Below, one piece after another: positions 37,774 through 46,054 of a DNA stretch of 64,000 nucleotides. The first letter of the stretch is position 1; every line of letters begins with the position of its first letter. This DNA is from Falsigemmobacter faecalis (GTDB lineage Bacteria; Pseudomonadota; Alphaproteobacteria; Rhodobacterales; Rhodobacteraceae): the NCBI RefSeq assembly GCF_003863335.1, contig NZ_RRAZ01000018.1:1-64000 (forward strand). Direction: 5' to 3'. Both the position numbers and the translations under genes were made by a program. A model generated the notes under the pieces. The model did not search any database. It saw only the letters and a program-made list of their open reading frames with translations, and had not been told where the DNA came from.

Positions 37774-38777
37774 CAGGTCAGATGCTGTGCCGCCCAGCGG
37801 GTGATGGCCGAGACCACCGCAGGCGTCATCCCGGGAGAGCGGATCCGCCCCGCAATCACATGCGCGCCGGCATCCATGCCGGGGCCAAAGGGAAACTCGA
37901 CCCGCTCGACCGGGCCTTTCCAGTTTTTGAGCACCCGGTCGGCAGCCGCATTGCTGACCACTTTATCCTGCGGCGAGCGCAGCAGCAGCAAGGGCAGATC
38001 AATCGATCCGGTCTCCGCCGCCCGCGCCGCGCGCAACAGCTTTGCCATCGGCAGGGCCGAGCGCGTGGGATAGCTGGTGTTCCAGAACTTCGCATGTTCT
38101 TCGCTGCGCACCCCGGCGCGGATGGTATCGCCCAGCAGCAGCGGCACCAGCACCCCCGCTCCCGGCAGATCGCTGGCCAGCGCGCGCAGCGGATCAGCAA
38201 GCCGGAAATTCGGCGCGATCATCACCACCCCCGCAATGCGGTCCGTAAAGGGCAGCGCCTCGCGCAGACCAGGCGTGCCCAGACCCGCCGTCAGCACCGA
38301 GGCCCCCTGCGAGGTCGCGATAATCAACACCCGCTCGCCAATCGCGGCCCCGACGCTTAACGCCTCAGCCAGATCGGTGATCCAGTCATCGGCAGAGGCC
38401 TCGGCCATGGCGGCGGGGCCGCGGGCGTGACCGGCAAAGCGGGTGAAATAGAGATTGGCCCCCAGCGTCTTTGCCACCTCATCGGAGACCGGGCGGGTCT
38501 CTTCAGAGCTTGCGGTGAAGCCGTGCAGATAGACCACCGAGAGGGGCGTTTTGTCCCCCGCAGCCCCCTGCCACAGGATGCGCTTTTGCGTGCCCGGCAC
38601 GATGTCGGGGAACTGCGCTTCGCGCGCCTCCAGAAAGGCGGCGGGGTCGCGCAGGATGGCCGCCTGATCGACGGAAGGCAGGCTCAGGCTGCGGTCGCGG
38701 GGCCAGAAGACCAGCGCGGCTGCCAGCAGGGCAATGAGGGCGATAGAGGTGAAAAACATCCGCAACAGCCGCCGCAT
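37773..38777 (-). CDS. Membrane-anchored alpha/beta hydrolase
   Basis: This 334-residue protein has an N-terminal hydrophobic segment (MFFTSIALIALLAAALVF, residues 7-24) that would anchor it. The alpha/beta hydrolase fold follows: VVYLHGFTASSEE (oxyanion region) near 81-93, and nucleophile elbow IIATSQGAS with Ser156. The usual first Gly of GxSxG is Thr here (T-S-Q-G). The Asp is in LRSPQDKVVSN and the His in DAGAHVI near the end. The substrate is unknown. It starts one base before the second hydrolase's stop region (38779), so the two form a unit. Confidence 0.8.
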   Translation of the reverse strand: MRRLLRMFFTSIALIALLAAALVFWPRDRSLSLPSVDQAAILRDPAAFLEAREAQFPDIVPGTQKRILWQGAAGDKTPLSVVYLHGFTASSEETRPVSDEVAKTLGANLYFTRFAGHARGPAAMAEASADDWITDLAEALSVGAAIGERVLIIATSQGASVLTAGLGTPGLREALPFTDRIAGVVMIAPNFRLADPLRALASDLPGAGVLVPLLLGDTIRAGVRSEEHAKFWNTSYPTRSALPMAKLLRAARAAETGSIDLPLLLLRSPQDKVVSNAAADRVLKNWKGPVERVEFPFGPGMDAGAHVIAGRIRSPGMTPAVVSAITRWAAQHLT

Positions 38778-38778
38778 C

Positions 38779-39525
38779 TTAACCCGCGCGCCGCGTCACA
38801 TCGTCAATCGCCTCAGAGATCAGCGCAAGGCAATCGGGGTCTGAGAAGCGGTGATCGGCGCCCTTCACCAGGGTCAGGCGGATATCACTGCCCTCAACAT
38901 GATCGAGAAGCCGCAGCGTGGTCGCAACCGAGACGGCGGTGTCGGCGGTGCCGAGAAGGAACCGGGCGGCGCAGGGCAGGGGCAGCGGGCTGCGCAGGAT
39001 CAGATTCTCACGGCCCTCAGCGATCAACCGCGGAGTGATCTGATAGGGGGCCTCATAGTCCGAGGGGATCTCAACCGGGCGGCCTGCCGCAATCTCAGCG
39101 CGCTCAGCCTCGGTGAACCCGGCCCAGAAGCCATCCTCGGTGAAATCCGGCGCGGCGGCGATGCCGACAAAACCCGCCACGCGCTCTGGCGTCTCGCGCG
39201 CCAGCAAAAGCGAGATCCAGCCGCCCATGGAAGAGCCGACCAGGATCTGCGGCCCCTCGGTCAGCGCCTCAAGCACGGCGGCGGCGTCCCGCTTCCAGTC
39301 GCCGATCGCGCCATCGGTGAAGGCGCCATCGCTTTCGCCATGGCCGGAATAGTCGAACCGCAGGAAAGCGCGGCCCTCAGCCCTGGCCCGGTCCTCCAGA
39401 TACTGCGCCTTGGAGCCCTGCATATCCGAGCGAAACCCGCCGCAGAACAGGATCCCCGGACCCGTGCCGGGGGTGCGGTGATAGGCGATGCGGCGGCCCT
39501 CGGGGGTGGTCAGGAATTCGGGCAT
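38779..39525 (-). CDS. Alpha/beta hydrolase (serine hydrolase, ABHD10-like)
   Basis: This 248-residue protein has a nucleophile elbow VGSSMGGW (Ser99), preceded by FLRFDYSGHGESDG. The acid is probably Asp in LLGTADTAV and the His is in KGADHRFSD. The compact form resembles ABHD10/esterase-like hydrolases acting on acyl thioesters or esters, but the substrate is not known. The ATG at 39525 (MPEFLTTPEG) is preferred because a GGAG sits 8 bases upstream; the ATG at 39540 would place the SD inside the gene. The downstream hydrolase starts immediately after it. Confidence 0.85.
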   Translation of the reverse strand: MPEFLTTPEGRRIAYHRTPGTGPGILFCGGFRSDMQGSKAQYLEDRARAEGRAFLRFDYSGHGESDGAFTDGAIGDWKRDAAAVLEALTEGPQILVGSSMGGWISLLLARETPERVAGFVGIAAAPDFTEDGFWAGFTEAERAEIAAGRPVEIPSDYEAPYQITPRLIAEGRENLILRSPLPLPCAARFLLGTADTAVSVATTLRLLDHVEGSDIRLTLVKGADHRFSDPDCLALISEAIDDVTRRAG

Positions 39526-39794
39526 GACAGGCTCCTTCATAGGCTGGCCGGACCCTAGCAGCCCCGTGGCGCTGCGGCCATGGCTTGCAGGCCTGACAGT
39601 GCGGATATGCGCCAGGTTCAGGGCAGCGGGGCGGTGTGCTGCGGCAAAGTGTCAGAAGTCCGCCCGCAGCGGTATATGACGGTATACAGCCATTGCGCCG
39701 CGCGGCTGTCAGGCGTAGCGCGCAGCCGGGCAGTCGCGGCCTGTGATTTTCCCGCATAACGGCGGGAGGGGTCAGGCGGCTGCAGGAATATGAC

Positions 39795-40664
39795 ATGACA
39801 CGAGTAAACTTTGTATCGGCTGCCCTGGCGGCCATGACCCTTTCCGCAGCGCCGGCCCTGGCGGCAGATGTACAGCCGGGCGATTACGCCTGGGTCGGTG
39901 ACGGGCGCACCCTGGCCATCGCCTATGTGCAAAACCAGCAGGCCAAAAGCTTCCGTGCTGCGGATGGCAGCGATGTTCCGGCCTCAAAGCTGGACGCCAA
40001 TGTGCTGATCCTGCGGGCCGTTCACTACCGCGAACTGGCGGGGCAGAAGTTTGCCTTCCACGCCATTGCGCCGATGGGCAAATTCAGCACCGCCACCATT
40101 GGCGGCGCGGATCAGCCGGTGAAAAACGGCCTTGGCGATCTGACGCTGGGCGTGACCTGGTTCCCGATGACCTCGGCAGAGCCGACCGGCACCACCTTCG
40201 GGATCTCGGGTTTTGTGACCGCGCCGACCGGCAATTATGAGCCGGGCCATGTCTCGGTCGCCACCGGTGGCTGGAGCTTTACGCCCCAGCTGGGCATGGT
40301 CCAGGGCCTTGGCAACGGCTTCTTCCTTGATGCGGCGGCAGAGGCAAATATCTACCGCGACTTCAGCAAAGACGGCGTGGCGATCAGCCAGGACACCACT
40401 TATCAGGCCCAGGCCTATCTGCGCTATCAGTGGGATGAGGCCACCGCCTTCTCGCTGGGCTATACTGAGAAATCGGGCGGCGATCTGTTCGTGAACGGCG
40501 CGGCAGCGGGCCAGAAAACGGACTTCAAACAGATCCGCCTGCTGGCGTCGAAATTCGTCAACCCGACCACGCAGGTGCAGCTGATGCTGGGCAAAGACAC
40601 CGAAGTGCGGGGCGGCTTTAAGAACGAGCCACTGGCGCAGGTTCGCTTTACCAAAGTGTTCTGA
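39795..40664 (+). CDS. Outer-membrane protein, phenol-degradation MetA-pathway type
   Basis: This 289-residue protein has a signal peptide (FVSAALAAMTLSAAPALAA, cleavage after ALA near 23). Many amphipathic beta-strands ending in aromatic residues follow (GFFLDAAAEANIYRDF, YQAQAYLRYQWDEATAFSLGY, VQLMLGKDTEVRGG). The last residue is Phe, as in outer-membrane barrels. GLGDLTLGVTWFPM and FVTAPTGNYEPG match the transporter/phenol_MetA_deg family. The ligand is unknown. It stands alone between divergent hydrolases and thrS, with a terminator directly after. Confidence 0.8.
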   Translation: MTRVNFVSAALAAMTLSAAPALAADVQPGDYAWVGDGRTLAIAYVQNQQAKSFRAADGSDVPASKLDANVLILRAVHYRELAGQKFAFHAIAPMGKFSTATIGGADQPVKNGLGDLTLGVTWFPMTSAEPTGTTFGISGFVTAPTGNYEPGHVSVATGGWSFTPQLGMVQGLGNGFFLDAAAEANIYRDFSKDGVAISQDTTYQAQAYLRYQWDEATAFSLGYTEKSGGDLFVNGAAAGQKTDFKQIRLLASKFVNPTTQVQLMLGKDTEVRGGFKNEPLAQVRFTKVF

Positions 40665-40671
40665 GACGGGA

Positions 40672-40696
40672 GGGGGCGGCGACGCCCCTTCTTTTT
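40672..40696 (+). terminator. Terminator after the outer-membrane protein gene
   Basis: GGGGCG-GCGA-CGCCCC forms a tight stem followed by TTCTTTTT, 8 bases after the stop. Confidence 0.82.
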
Positions 40697-40966
40697 ACCC
40701 GGCCGCCTGCGTCGCATCGTCAGGCGACGGTTAAAGCCTGTGTTTCGCGTGCCGTCCTGCTGTTGCGTCAGATCGACAGGCCTCAAAGCTGTTGCCAGCG
40801 GCAGGCCCTGAAGCATCCCCCGGGATGCGCGGCCACTGCGCCGGTCCGCCACGCGCAGCGCCCCTTTGGTCTTTCCTCTTGACGCTTTCCCCCCAGGCGT
40901 TCAGATGTGCCGCATTAACCCGCAACCGGGCGTTCCGTGGGCGCCAAACCGACGAGGAGTGGCCAG
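40697..40966 (+). other. thrS upstream region
   Basis: There is no gene here. TTGACG at about 40880 may be a -35 box, but I see no convincing -10 partner. There is no T-box or threonine-codon-rich leader peptide. The stretch ends with the ribosome-binding GAGGAG before thrS. Confidence 0.35.
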
Positions 40967-42913
40967 ATGAGCCAGATTTCTCTTACCTTCCCTGATGGCA
41001 ATATCCGTGAGTTTGCAGCGGGTGTGACCGCTGGCGAGGTCGCGGCCTCGATCTCGACCTCGCTTGGCAAGAAAGCCATTTCAGCGATGATCAATGGTGC
41101 GCATTACGACCTGCAGTGGCCGATTGAGGCGGATGCCCGCATCTCGATCAACACCCTCCAGGACGAAGGCGCGGCGCTTGAGCTGATCCGTCACGATCTG
41201 GCCCATATCATGGCCCGCGCCGTTCAGGAGATCTGGCCCGATGTCAAAGTGACCATCGGCCCGGTCCGTGATTACGGCTGGTTCTATGACTTTGACCGGG
41301 CTGAGCCTTTCACCCCCGAAGATCTGGGCGCTATTGAAGCGCAGATGAAAAAGATCATCAACGCCCGCGATCCGGTCCGCACCGAGATCTGGGAGCGTGC
41401 CCGTGCGCTGGCTTACTACGAAGAGCGCGGCGAGCCCTATAAGGTTGAGCTGGTCAATAAGATCCCCGGCAATGAGCCGCTGCGGATGTATTGGCACGGC
41501 GACTGGCAGGATCTCTGCCGGGGTCCGCACCTGCAGCACACCGGTCAGGTTCCGGCCGATGCCTTCAAGCTGACCCATGTGGCCGGTGCCTATTGGCTGG
41601 GCGACTCGAGCCGCCCGATGCTGCAGCGCATCTATGGTCTGGCGTTCCGCAACCGCGATGATCTGAAGGCCCATATGACCATGCTGGAGGAGGCCGCAAA
41701 GCGCGACCACCGCAAGCTCGGCCGTGAGATGAACCTCTTCCATATGCAGGAAGAGGCCCCGGGTCAGGTCTTCTGGCACCCGAACGGCTGGACGATCTAC
41801 ACCGAGCTCCAGGACTATATGCGCCGCCAGCAGCGCCGCGACGGCTATGTGGAGGTGAATACCCCCCAGGTGGTGAACCGCGTGCTCTGGGAGAAATCGG
41901 GCCACTGGCAGAACTATCAGGAAAATATGTTCATCGTCGAAGTGGACGAAGAACATGCCAGCCAGAAAACCGTCAACGCGCTGAAGCCGATGAACTGCCC
42001 CTGCCACGTGCAGGTCTATAACGTCGGTCTGAAGAGCTACCGCGATCTGCCGCTGCGGATGGCCGAATTCGGTGCCTGCAACCGCTATGAGCCCTCGGGC
42101 GCTTTGCATGGTATCATGCGGGTGCGCGGCTTTACCCAGGACGATGCGCATATCTTCTGCACCACCGAGCAGATTGAGGCGGAATCGAAGAAATTCATCA
42201 CCTTCCTGTCGAAGGTCTATGCCGATCTCGGCTTTGAGAAATGGCGCGTGAAGCTCTCGACCCGTCCGGAAAAGCGCATCGGCTCGGAAGAGGCCTGGGA
42301 CCATGCGGAAGCTGCGCTGGCGCAGGCCGTGGTCGCCGCCGGTCACAGCTATGAGCTGCAGGAGGGCGAGGGCGCTTTCTACGGCCCGAAGCTCGAATTC
42401 GTGCTGACCGATGCGATCGGCCGCGACTGGCAGTGTGGCACGCTGCAGGTTGACCCCAACCTGCCCGAGCGTCTCGATGCGGTCTATATCGGCGAAGACG
42501 GCGCCAAGCACCGCCCCGTCATGCTGCACCGCGCCTGCCTTGGCTCGTTTGAGCGCTTCATCGGCATCCTGATCGAAAACCACGCCGGTAAACTGCCGTT
42601 CTGGCTGGCACCGCGTCAGGTTGTTGTGGCCTCGATCGTCTCGGATGCGGATCCCTTTGTGGAAGAGGTCGTCACCGCGCTGACCCTTGCCGGGGTGCGG
42701 GCCGAGGCCGATATGCGCAACGAGAAGATCAACTATAAGGTCCGTGAACACTCGGTCGCCAAGGTTCCGGTGATCCTTGCGATCGGCATGAAAGAGGTCG
42801 AGACCCGCACCGTTTCCGTGCGCCGTCTGGGCGAAAATCGCACCGAAACCGTCTCGCTTGATGAGATTCTGGGCGAACTTTCTTTGCTGGCCAAAGCACC
42901 CGATCAGCGCTGA
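40967..42913 (+). CDS. thrS: Threonyl-tRNA synthetase
   Basis: This 648-residue ThrRS has the TGS domain ([23 protein letters not shown] in part, near 3-26). The editing/SAD domain carries the zinc-type [19 protein letters not shown] and [18 protein letters not shown]. The class II core has [20 protein letters not shown] and [10 protein letters not shown] (Zn Cys). Motif 2 is [20 protein letters not shown], motif 3 is [19 protein letters not shown], and the anticodon domain ends the protein. The ATG at 40967 follows GAGGAG; the upstream ATG adds ten non-conserved residues. It is monocistronic with a strong terminator. Confidence 0.97.
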   Translation: MSQISLTFPDGNIREFAAGVTAGEVAASISTSLGKKAISAMINGAHYDLQWPIEADARISINTLQDEGAALELIRHDLAHIMARAVQEIWPDVKVTIGPVRDYGWFYDFDRAEPFTPEDLGAIEAQMKKIINARDPVRTEIWERARALAYYEERGEPYKVELVNKIPGNEPLRMYWHGDWQDLCRGPHLQHTGQVPADAFKLTHVAGAYWLGDSSRPMLQRIYGLAFRNRDDLKAHMTMLEEAAKRDHRKLGREMNLFHMQEEAPGQVFWHPNGWTIYTELQDYMRRQQRRDGYVEVNTPQVVNRVLWEKSGHWQNYQENMFIVEVDEEHASQKTVNALKPMNCPCHVQVYNVGLKSYRDLPLRMAEFGACNRYEPSGALHGIMRVRGFTQDDAHIFCTTEQIEAESKKFITFLSKVYADLGFEKWRVKLSTRPEKRIGSEEAWDHAEAALAQAVVAAGHSYELQEGEGAFYGPKLEFVLTDAIGRDWQCGTLQVDPNLPERLDAVYIGEDGAKHRPVMLHRACLGSFERFIGILIENHAGKLPFWLAPRQVVVASIVSDADPFVEEVVTALTLAGVRAEADMRNEKINYKVREHSVAKVPVILAIGMKEVETRTVSVRRLGENRTETVSLDEILGELSLLAKAPDQR

Positions 42914-42932
42914 TTTCGGGCTAATCCTCTAA

Positions 42933-42987
42933 AAGCGCGGGATTTTCTGCCAATTCAAAGGCAGGAAATCCCGCGCTTGATTTTTTT
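42933..42987 (+). terminator. Strong rho-independent terminator of thrS
   Basis: AAGCGCGGGATTTTCTGCC (42933-42951) pairs with GGCAGGAAATCCCGCGCTT (42960-42978), 19 pairs with one G-U. A T7 run follows at 42981-42987. Confidence 0.95.
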
Positions 42988-43127
42988 CGCTCTTCGTTCA
43001 CACTTCCGTTAGTGACCTCAGCCCCTGCCGCGCAATTCCCTGTTCACCAGGGTGCGGGATTTCAGCGGCCTGTCTCACGTCCCCGCGGTATGTCACCCCG
43101 GGGGAACGCGACTTTGGGAGAGACGGA

Positions 43128-43334
43128 ATGCCGACCGGCACCGTAAAATGGTTTAATTCGACTAAAGGCTACGGCTTTATTGCCCCTGATGATGGTGGCA
43201 AAGATGTATTTGTTCACATTTCTGCGGTTGAGCGTGCCGGTCTGAAGGGCCTGAATGACAACCAGAAGATCAGCTTCGAAATGTTGACGGGTCGCGATGG
43301 CCGCTCGTCTGCGGGCGAACTGACTCTCCTCTGA
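43128..43334 (+). CDS. cspA: Cold-shock protein (CspA family)
   Basis: This 68-residue single cold-shock domain protein has GTVKWFNSTKGYGFIAPD with RNP1 (KGYGFI), and DVFVHISAVERAGL with RNP2 (VFVHIS). It ends RSSAGELTLL. It binds single-stranded RNA/DNA. The start has GGGAGAGACGG upstream. Some 140 bases of untranslated leader follow the thrS terminator, typical of csp genes, but no temperature-responsive structure could be shown by eye. Confidence 0.94.
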   Translation: MPTGTVKWFNSTKGYGFIAPDDGGKDVFVHISAVERAGLKGLNDNQKISFEMLTGRDGRSSAGELTLL

Positions 43335-43389
43335 GCATCGTCTCCCGGTCTGCACCGGCCCGCCGGTGCAGCCTCAGGACATGCGGACA

Positions 43390-44022
43390 TCAGCGGGGCG
43401 GAGCCAGATTGGCTTTGCTTAAGCTGCAGTCGCGGCTGACATCACGACCACAGGTCCGGGGACTGAGGTCTTTTGTCAGACAGATACGCACTTCCTGAAT
43501 GTCGTCACGGCGGCATGTCACGGTGACCATTTCCGGGCGAAATCCCGGATTGGCCTCCAGAAAAGCCTCTTCGACCACGCGGGCAGGCAGCTGAACCGCG
43601 CGGTCGAGCTTTTCAAACACCTCCGGCATCTGCACCGAGGTATAGGCTTTCCGGCTCAGATCATAATAGGCGCGGGCCGACAGCCCCGAGCAGCGGCCGT
43701 GTTTTTTCCACTGATGCCAGGCCAGCCCCGCCGATCCCATGATGTCATCCATCGAGGCCGTCATGGCGCGCGAAGGGTCGCGCTCACGCGTGCGGCAATA
43801 GTCCGGCCAGCCCCGTTCATGCTGCGGCCAGAGGCCGTGGAGCGACCAGCCGTGACCGCCGCCCCGCGCGCAGCGCGCCTCACCGCGTTTATCGCCCTCA
43901 AGCGCGCACCAGTTCGGCGTCCAGCTGAGCGCCATCACATAATAGTCAAACTCTCCCGCCACATCAGCCTGCGCAGCGGGTGCAGAGAGCAGCAGGGCGG
44001 CGAGCAGGGCTGAAAGACGCAT
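43390..44022 (-). CDS. Secreted ribonuclease T2 family protein
   Basis: This 210-residue protein has a signal peptide (LSALLAALLLSAPAAQA, cleavage near 19). The CAS I box is GWSLHGLWPQ (catalytic His62). The CAS II box is AWHQWKKHGRC, where His103, Lys107 and His108 are present. The normal Glu (as in HEWxKHG) is Gln104. Seven or more Cys suggest disulfides and a periplasmic location. RNase T2 enzymes cleave RNA via 2',3'-cyclic phosphates; the Glu-to-Gln change may reduce activity. It starts 127 bases from trcR, divergently. Confidence 0.9.
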   Translation of the reverse strand: MRLSALLAALLLSAPAAQADVAGEFDYYVMALSWTPNWCALEGDKRGEARCARGGGHGWSLHGLWPQHERGWPDYCRTRERDPSRAMTASMDDIMGSAGLAWHQWKKHGRCSGLSARAYYDLSRKAYTSVQMPEVFEKLDRAVQLPARVVEEAFLEANPGFRPEMVTVTCRRDDIQEVRICLTKDLSPRTCGRDVSRDCSLSKANLAPPR

Positions 44023-44149
44023 TTTCTCTTTCCTATATCAGGTTGCGCGGGTATACGGGTCGTCAATTCCCCGAAAACGAGGACTCGGCGGACCCCAGGG
44101 TGCGCAGCCGTTTTCCCGGCCCGGGAGAGATTTGTAAAGGAGTGATCCG

Positions 44150-44908
44150 ATGACAAAGCCGCTGATGGCCCGGGCGACCGCCGTCTGGCTGGTGGAAAAC
44201 ACCACGCTGACTTTTAAGCAGATCGCAGATTTCTGCGGAATGCATGAGCTGGAAGTGCAGGGCATCGCAGACGGCGACGTTGCAGGTGGCGTGAAGGGCT
44301 TTGACCCCGTTGCCAACAACCAGCTTGAGCAATCGGAAATCACCAAGGGTGAAGCCAGCCCGCTGCATAAGCTGAAGCTGAAGTTCAACGCCGCTGCCGT
44401 GGGCGAAGAAAAGCGCCGTGGCCCGCGTTACACGCCGCTCTCGAAGCGCCAGGACCGCCCGGCCTCGATCCTGTGGCTGGTGAAGTTCCACCCGGAACTC
44501 TCGGATGGCCAGATCTCGAAGCTGGTCGGCACCACCAAGCCGACCATCCAGCAGATCCGGGAGCGGACCCACTGGAACATCGCGAATATCACCCCGGTTG
44601 ACCCGGTGGCGCTGGGCCTTTGCCGTCAGTCCGAACTCGACGCTCAGGTGCAGATCGCGGTGAAGAAGAAAGCCCTCGAAGGCGGCGTGATGTCGGATGA
44701 TGAGCGTCGCAAGCTCGTCTCGACCGAGACCTCGCTGGGCATGGCGCCTGAGGCCCGCATCTCGGATGAAGCGAACCTCCAGGCCCTTTTCGGCGGTGCT
44801 TCGGAAGAGAAAGACAGCAAATCGGCGGCGGATTACTCCGATGCGGACAGCTTCTTCAACCTGCCGAATGATGCGGCGGATGACGAAGACGAGGACGATC
44901 TGCGCTGA
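44150..44908 (+). CDS. trcR: Cell-cycle transcriptional regulator TrcR (DUF1013)
   Basis: This 252-residue protein matches the alphaproteobacterial DUF1013/TrcR family: MARATAVWLVENTTLTFKQIADFCGMHELEV near the N-terminus (in part), RRGPRYTPLSKRQDRPASILWLVK near 90-113, and GQISKLVGTTKPTIQQIRERTHWN near 121-144, a helix-turn-helix. The tail is very acidic (ADDEDEDDLR). It is believed to bind DNA in cell-cycle control; direct targets are not evident. A strong Shine-Dalgarno (AAAGGAG) precedes the ATG and a terminator follows. Confidence 0.9.
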   Translation: MTKPLMARATAVWLVENTTLTFKQIADFCGMHELEVQGIADGDVAGGVKGFDPVANNQLEQSEITKGEASPLHKLKLKFNAAAVGEEKRRGPRYTPLSKRQDRPASILWLVKFHPELSDGQISKLVGTTKPTIQQIRERTHWNIANITPVDPVALGLCRQSELDAQVQIAVKKKALEGGVMSDDERRKLVSTETSLGMAPEARISDEANLQALFGGASEEKDSKSAADYSDADSFFNLPNDAADDEDEDDLR

Positions 44909-44931
44909 GACGCGGATCCCTTTTTGATCAG

Positions 44932-44959
44932 AAACCCGCGCTGTCAGCGCGGGTTTTTT
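44932..44959 (+). terminator. Terminator after trcR
   Basis: AAACCCGCGCTG pairs with CAGCGCGGGTTT around one T, followed by more T residues (44954-44959). Confidence 0.92.
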
Positions 44960-45026
44960 GTTTGGTGGGATGACGTTAGCTGTTGCTGCTGTGAGAAGCT
45001 CTCCTCAGAAGCTCTCCGGAACCGTG

Positions 45027-45626
45027 TCAGAAGCTGCGGCGGGCGCGCAGGGCGGCGCTGATGGTGCCCTCATCCAGATAGTCCAGCTCACCGCCCACCG
45101 GCACGCCCTGGGCGAGGGTTGAGGTTTTGACCCCGGTCCCCGTCAGCGCATCGGCGATGTAATGCGCCGTGCTCTGGCCATCGACCGTGGTCGAGAGCGC
45201 CAGGATCACCTCATCGCTGGCTTTGATGGTGACGCGCTTTACCAGATCGGGCACGCGCAGCTCCTCGGGGCCGATGCCGTCAAGCGGCGAGAGCCGGCCG
45301 CCGAGCACATGATAGCGGCCCTGGAAAATCCCCGCCGCTTCCATGGCCCAGAGATCGGCGACCTCTTCGACCACGCAGATCTCGCGGTCGCTGCGCGCGG
45401 GGTCCTGGCAGATCGCGCAGAATTCTCCGGCGGTGAGATTGCCGCAGATCCCGCAGTTGCGGGTGTCACGGGCCGCCCGCGCCATGGCCTCGGCCAGCGG
45501 GGCCATCAGCAGGCTGCGCTTGCGCAACAGATGCAGCACCGCCCGGCGGGCGGAGCGCGGCCCCAGCCCCGGCAGCCGCGCCATCAGCCCGATCAGCGCC
45601 TCAATATCGCTTTGCGGCCCGGACAT
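45027..45626 (-). CDS. recR: Recombination mediator RecR
   Basis: This 199-residue RecR has an N-terminal helix-hairpin-helix ([20 protein letters not shown]), a zinc finger ([16 protein letters not shown]) and a Toprim domain ([34 protein letters not shown]). It loads RecA with RecO/RecF during gap repair. It is the last gene of the dnaX-ybaB-recR cluster, 4 bases after ybaB. Confidence 0.96.
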   Translation of the reverse strand: MSGPQSDIEALIGLMARLPGLGPRSARRAVLHLLRKRSLLMAPLAEAMARAARDTRNCGICGNLTAGEFCAICQDPARSDREICVVEEVADLWAMEAAGIFQGRYHVLGGRLSPLDGIGPEELRVPDLVKRVTIKASDEVILALSTTVDGQSTAHYIADALTGTGVKTSTLAQGVPVGGELDYLDEGTISAALRARRSF

Positions 45627-45630
45627 CGGC

Positions 45631-45984
45631 TCAGAACGGCAGCTTCATGCCCGGGGGCAGGCCGAGGGATTCCGCCATTTTCTCGGTCTCGCGCTGCTGT
45701 GCATCCTGCGCGCGGGTCTGCGCGTCGCGGATCGCGGCGAGGATCAGATCTTCGACCACTTCCTTTTCCGAGGCGACCAGGATCGAGGGATCGATATCAA
45801 GCGTTTGCACTTCGCCTTTGGCGGTGGCCGTGACCTTCACCAGACCCGCACCCGCTTCGCCGGTGACGGTGCGGCTGGCCAGTTCTTCCTGCATTTCGGC
45901 CAGCTTGCCCTGCATTTCCTGCGCGGCTTTCATCATTTTGGCCATATCGCCAAGGCCGCCCAGACCACCCAGACCTTTGAACAT
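45631..45984 (-). CDS. ybaB: Nucleoid-associated protein, YbaB/EbfC family
   Basis: This protein of 117 residues (from the ATG at 45984, [14 protein letters not shown]) has the family pattern [22 protein letters not shown] and the [21 protein letters not shown] segment. It binds DNA as a dimer and sits between dnaX and recR, its usual place. The ATG at 45993 adds only MIH. Confidence 0.93.
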   Translation of the reverse strand: MFKGLGGLGGLGDMAKMMKAAQEMQGKLAEMQEELASRTVTGEAGAGLVKVTATAKGEVQTLDIDPSILVASEKEVVEDLILAAIRDAQTRAQDAQQRETEKMAESLGLPPGMKLPF

Positions 45985-46054
45985 GTGGATCACCCTTCGT
46001 CAGTTGCTCTGCAGCAGATACGGTGCCTGGGGCCTGCTCACAAGGGCAGGGGCC

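Noticed and set aside
40697-40966. A T-box or attenuator for thrS
   Set aside because: No T-box sequence and no Thr-codon-rich leader peptide are visible. The only strong hairpin belongs to the upstream gene's terminator.
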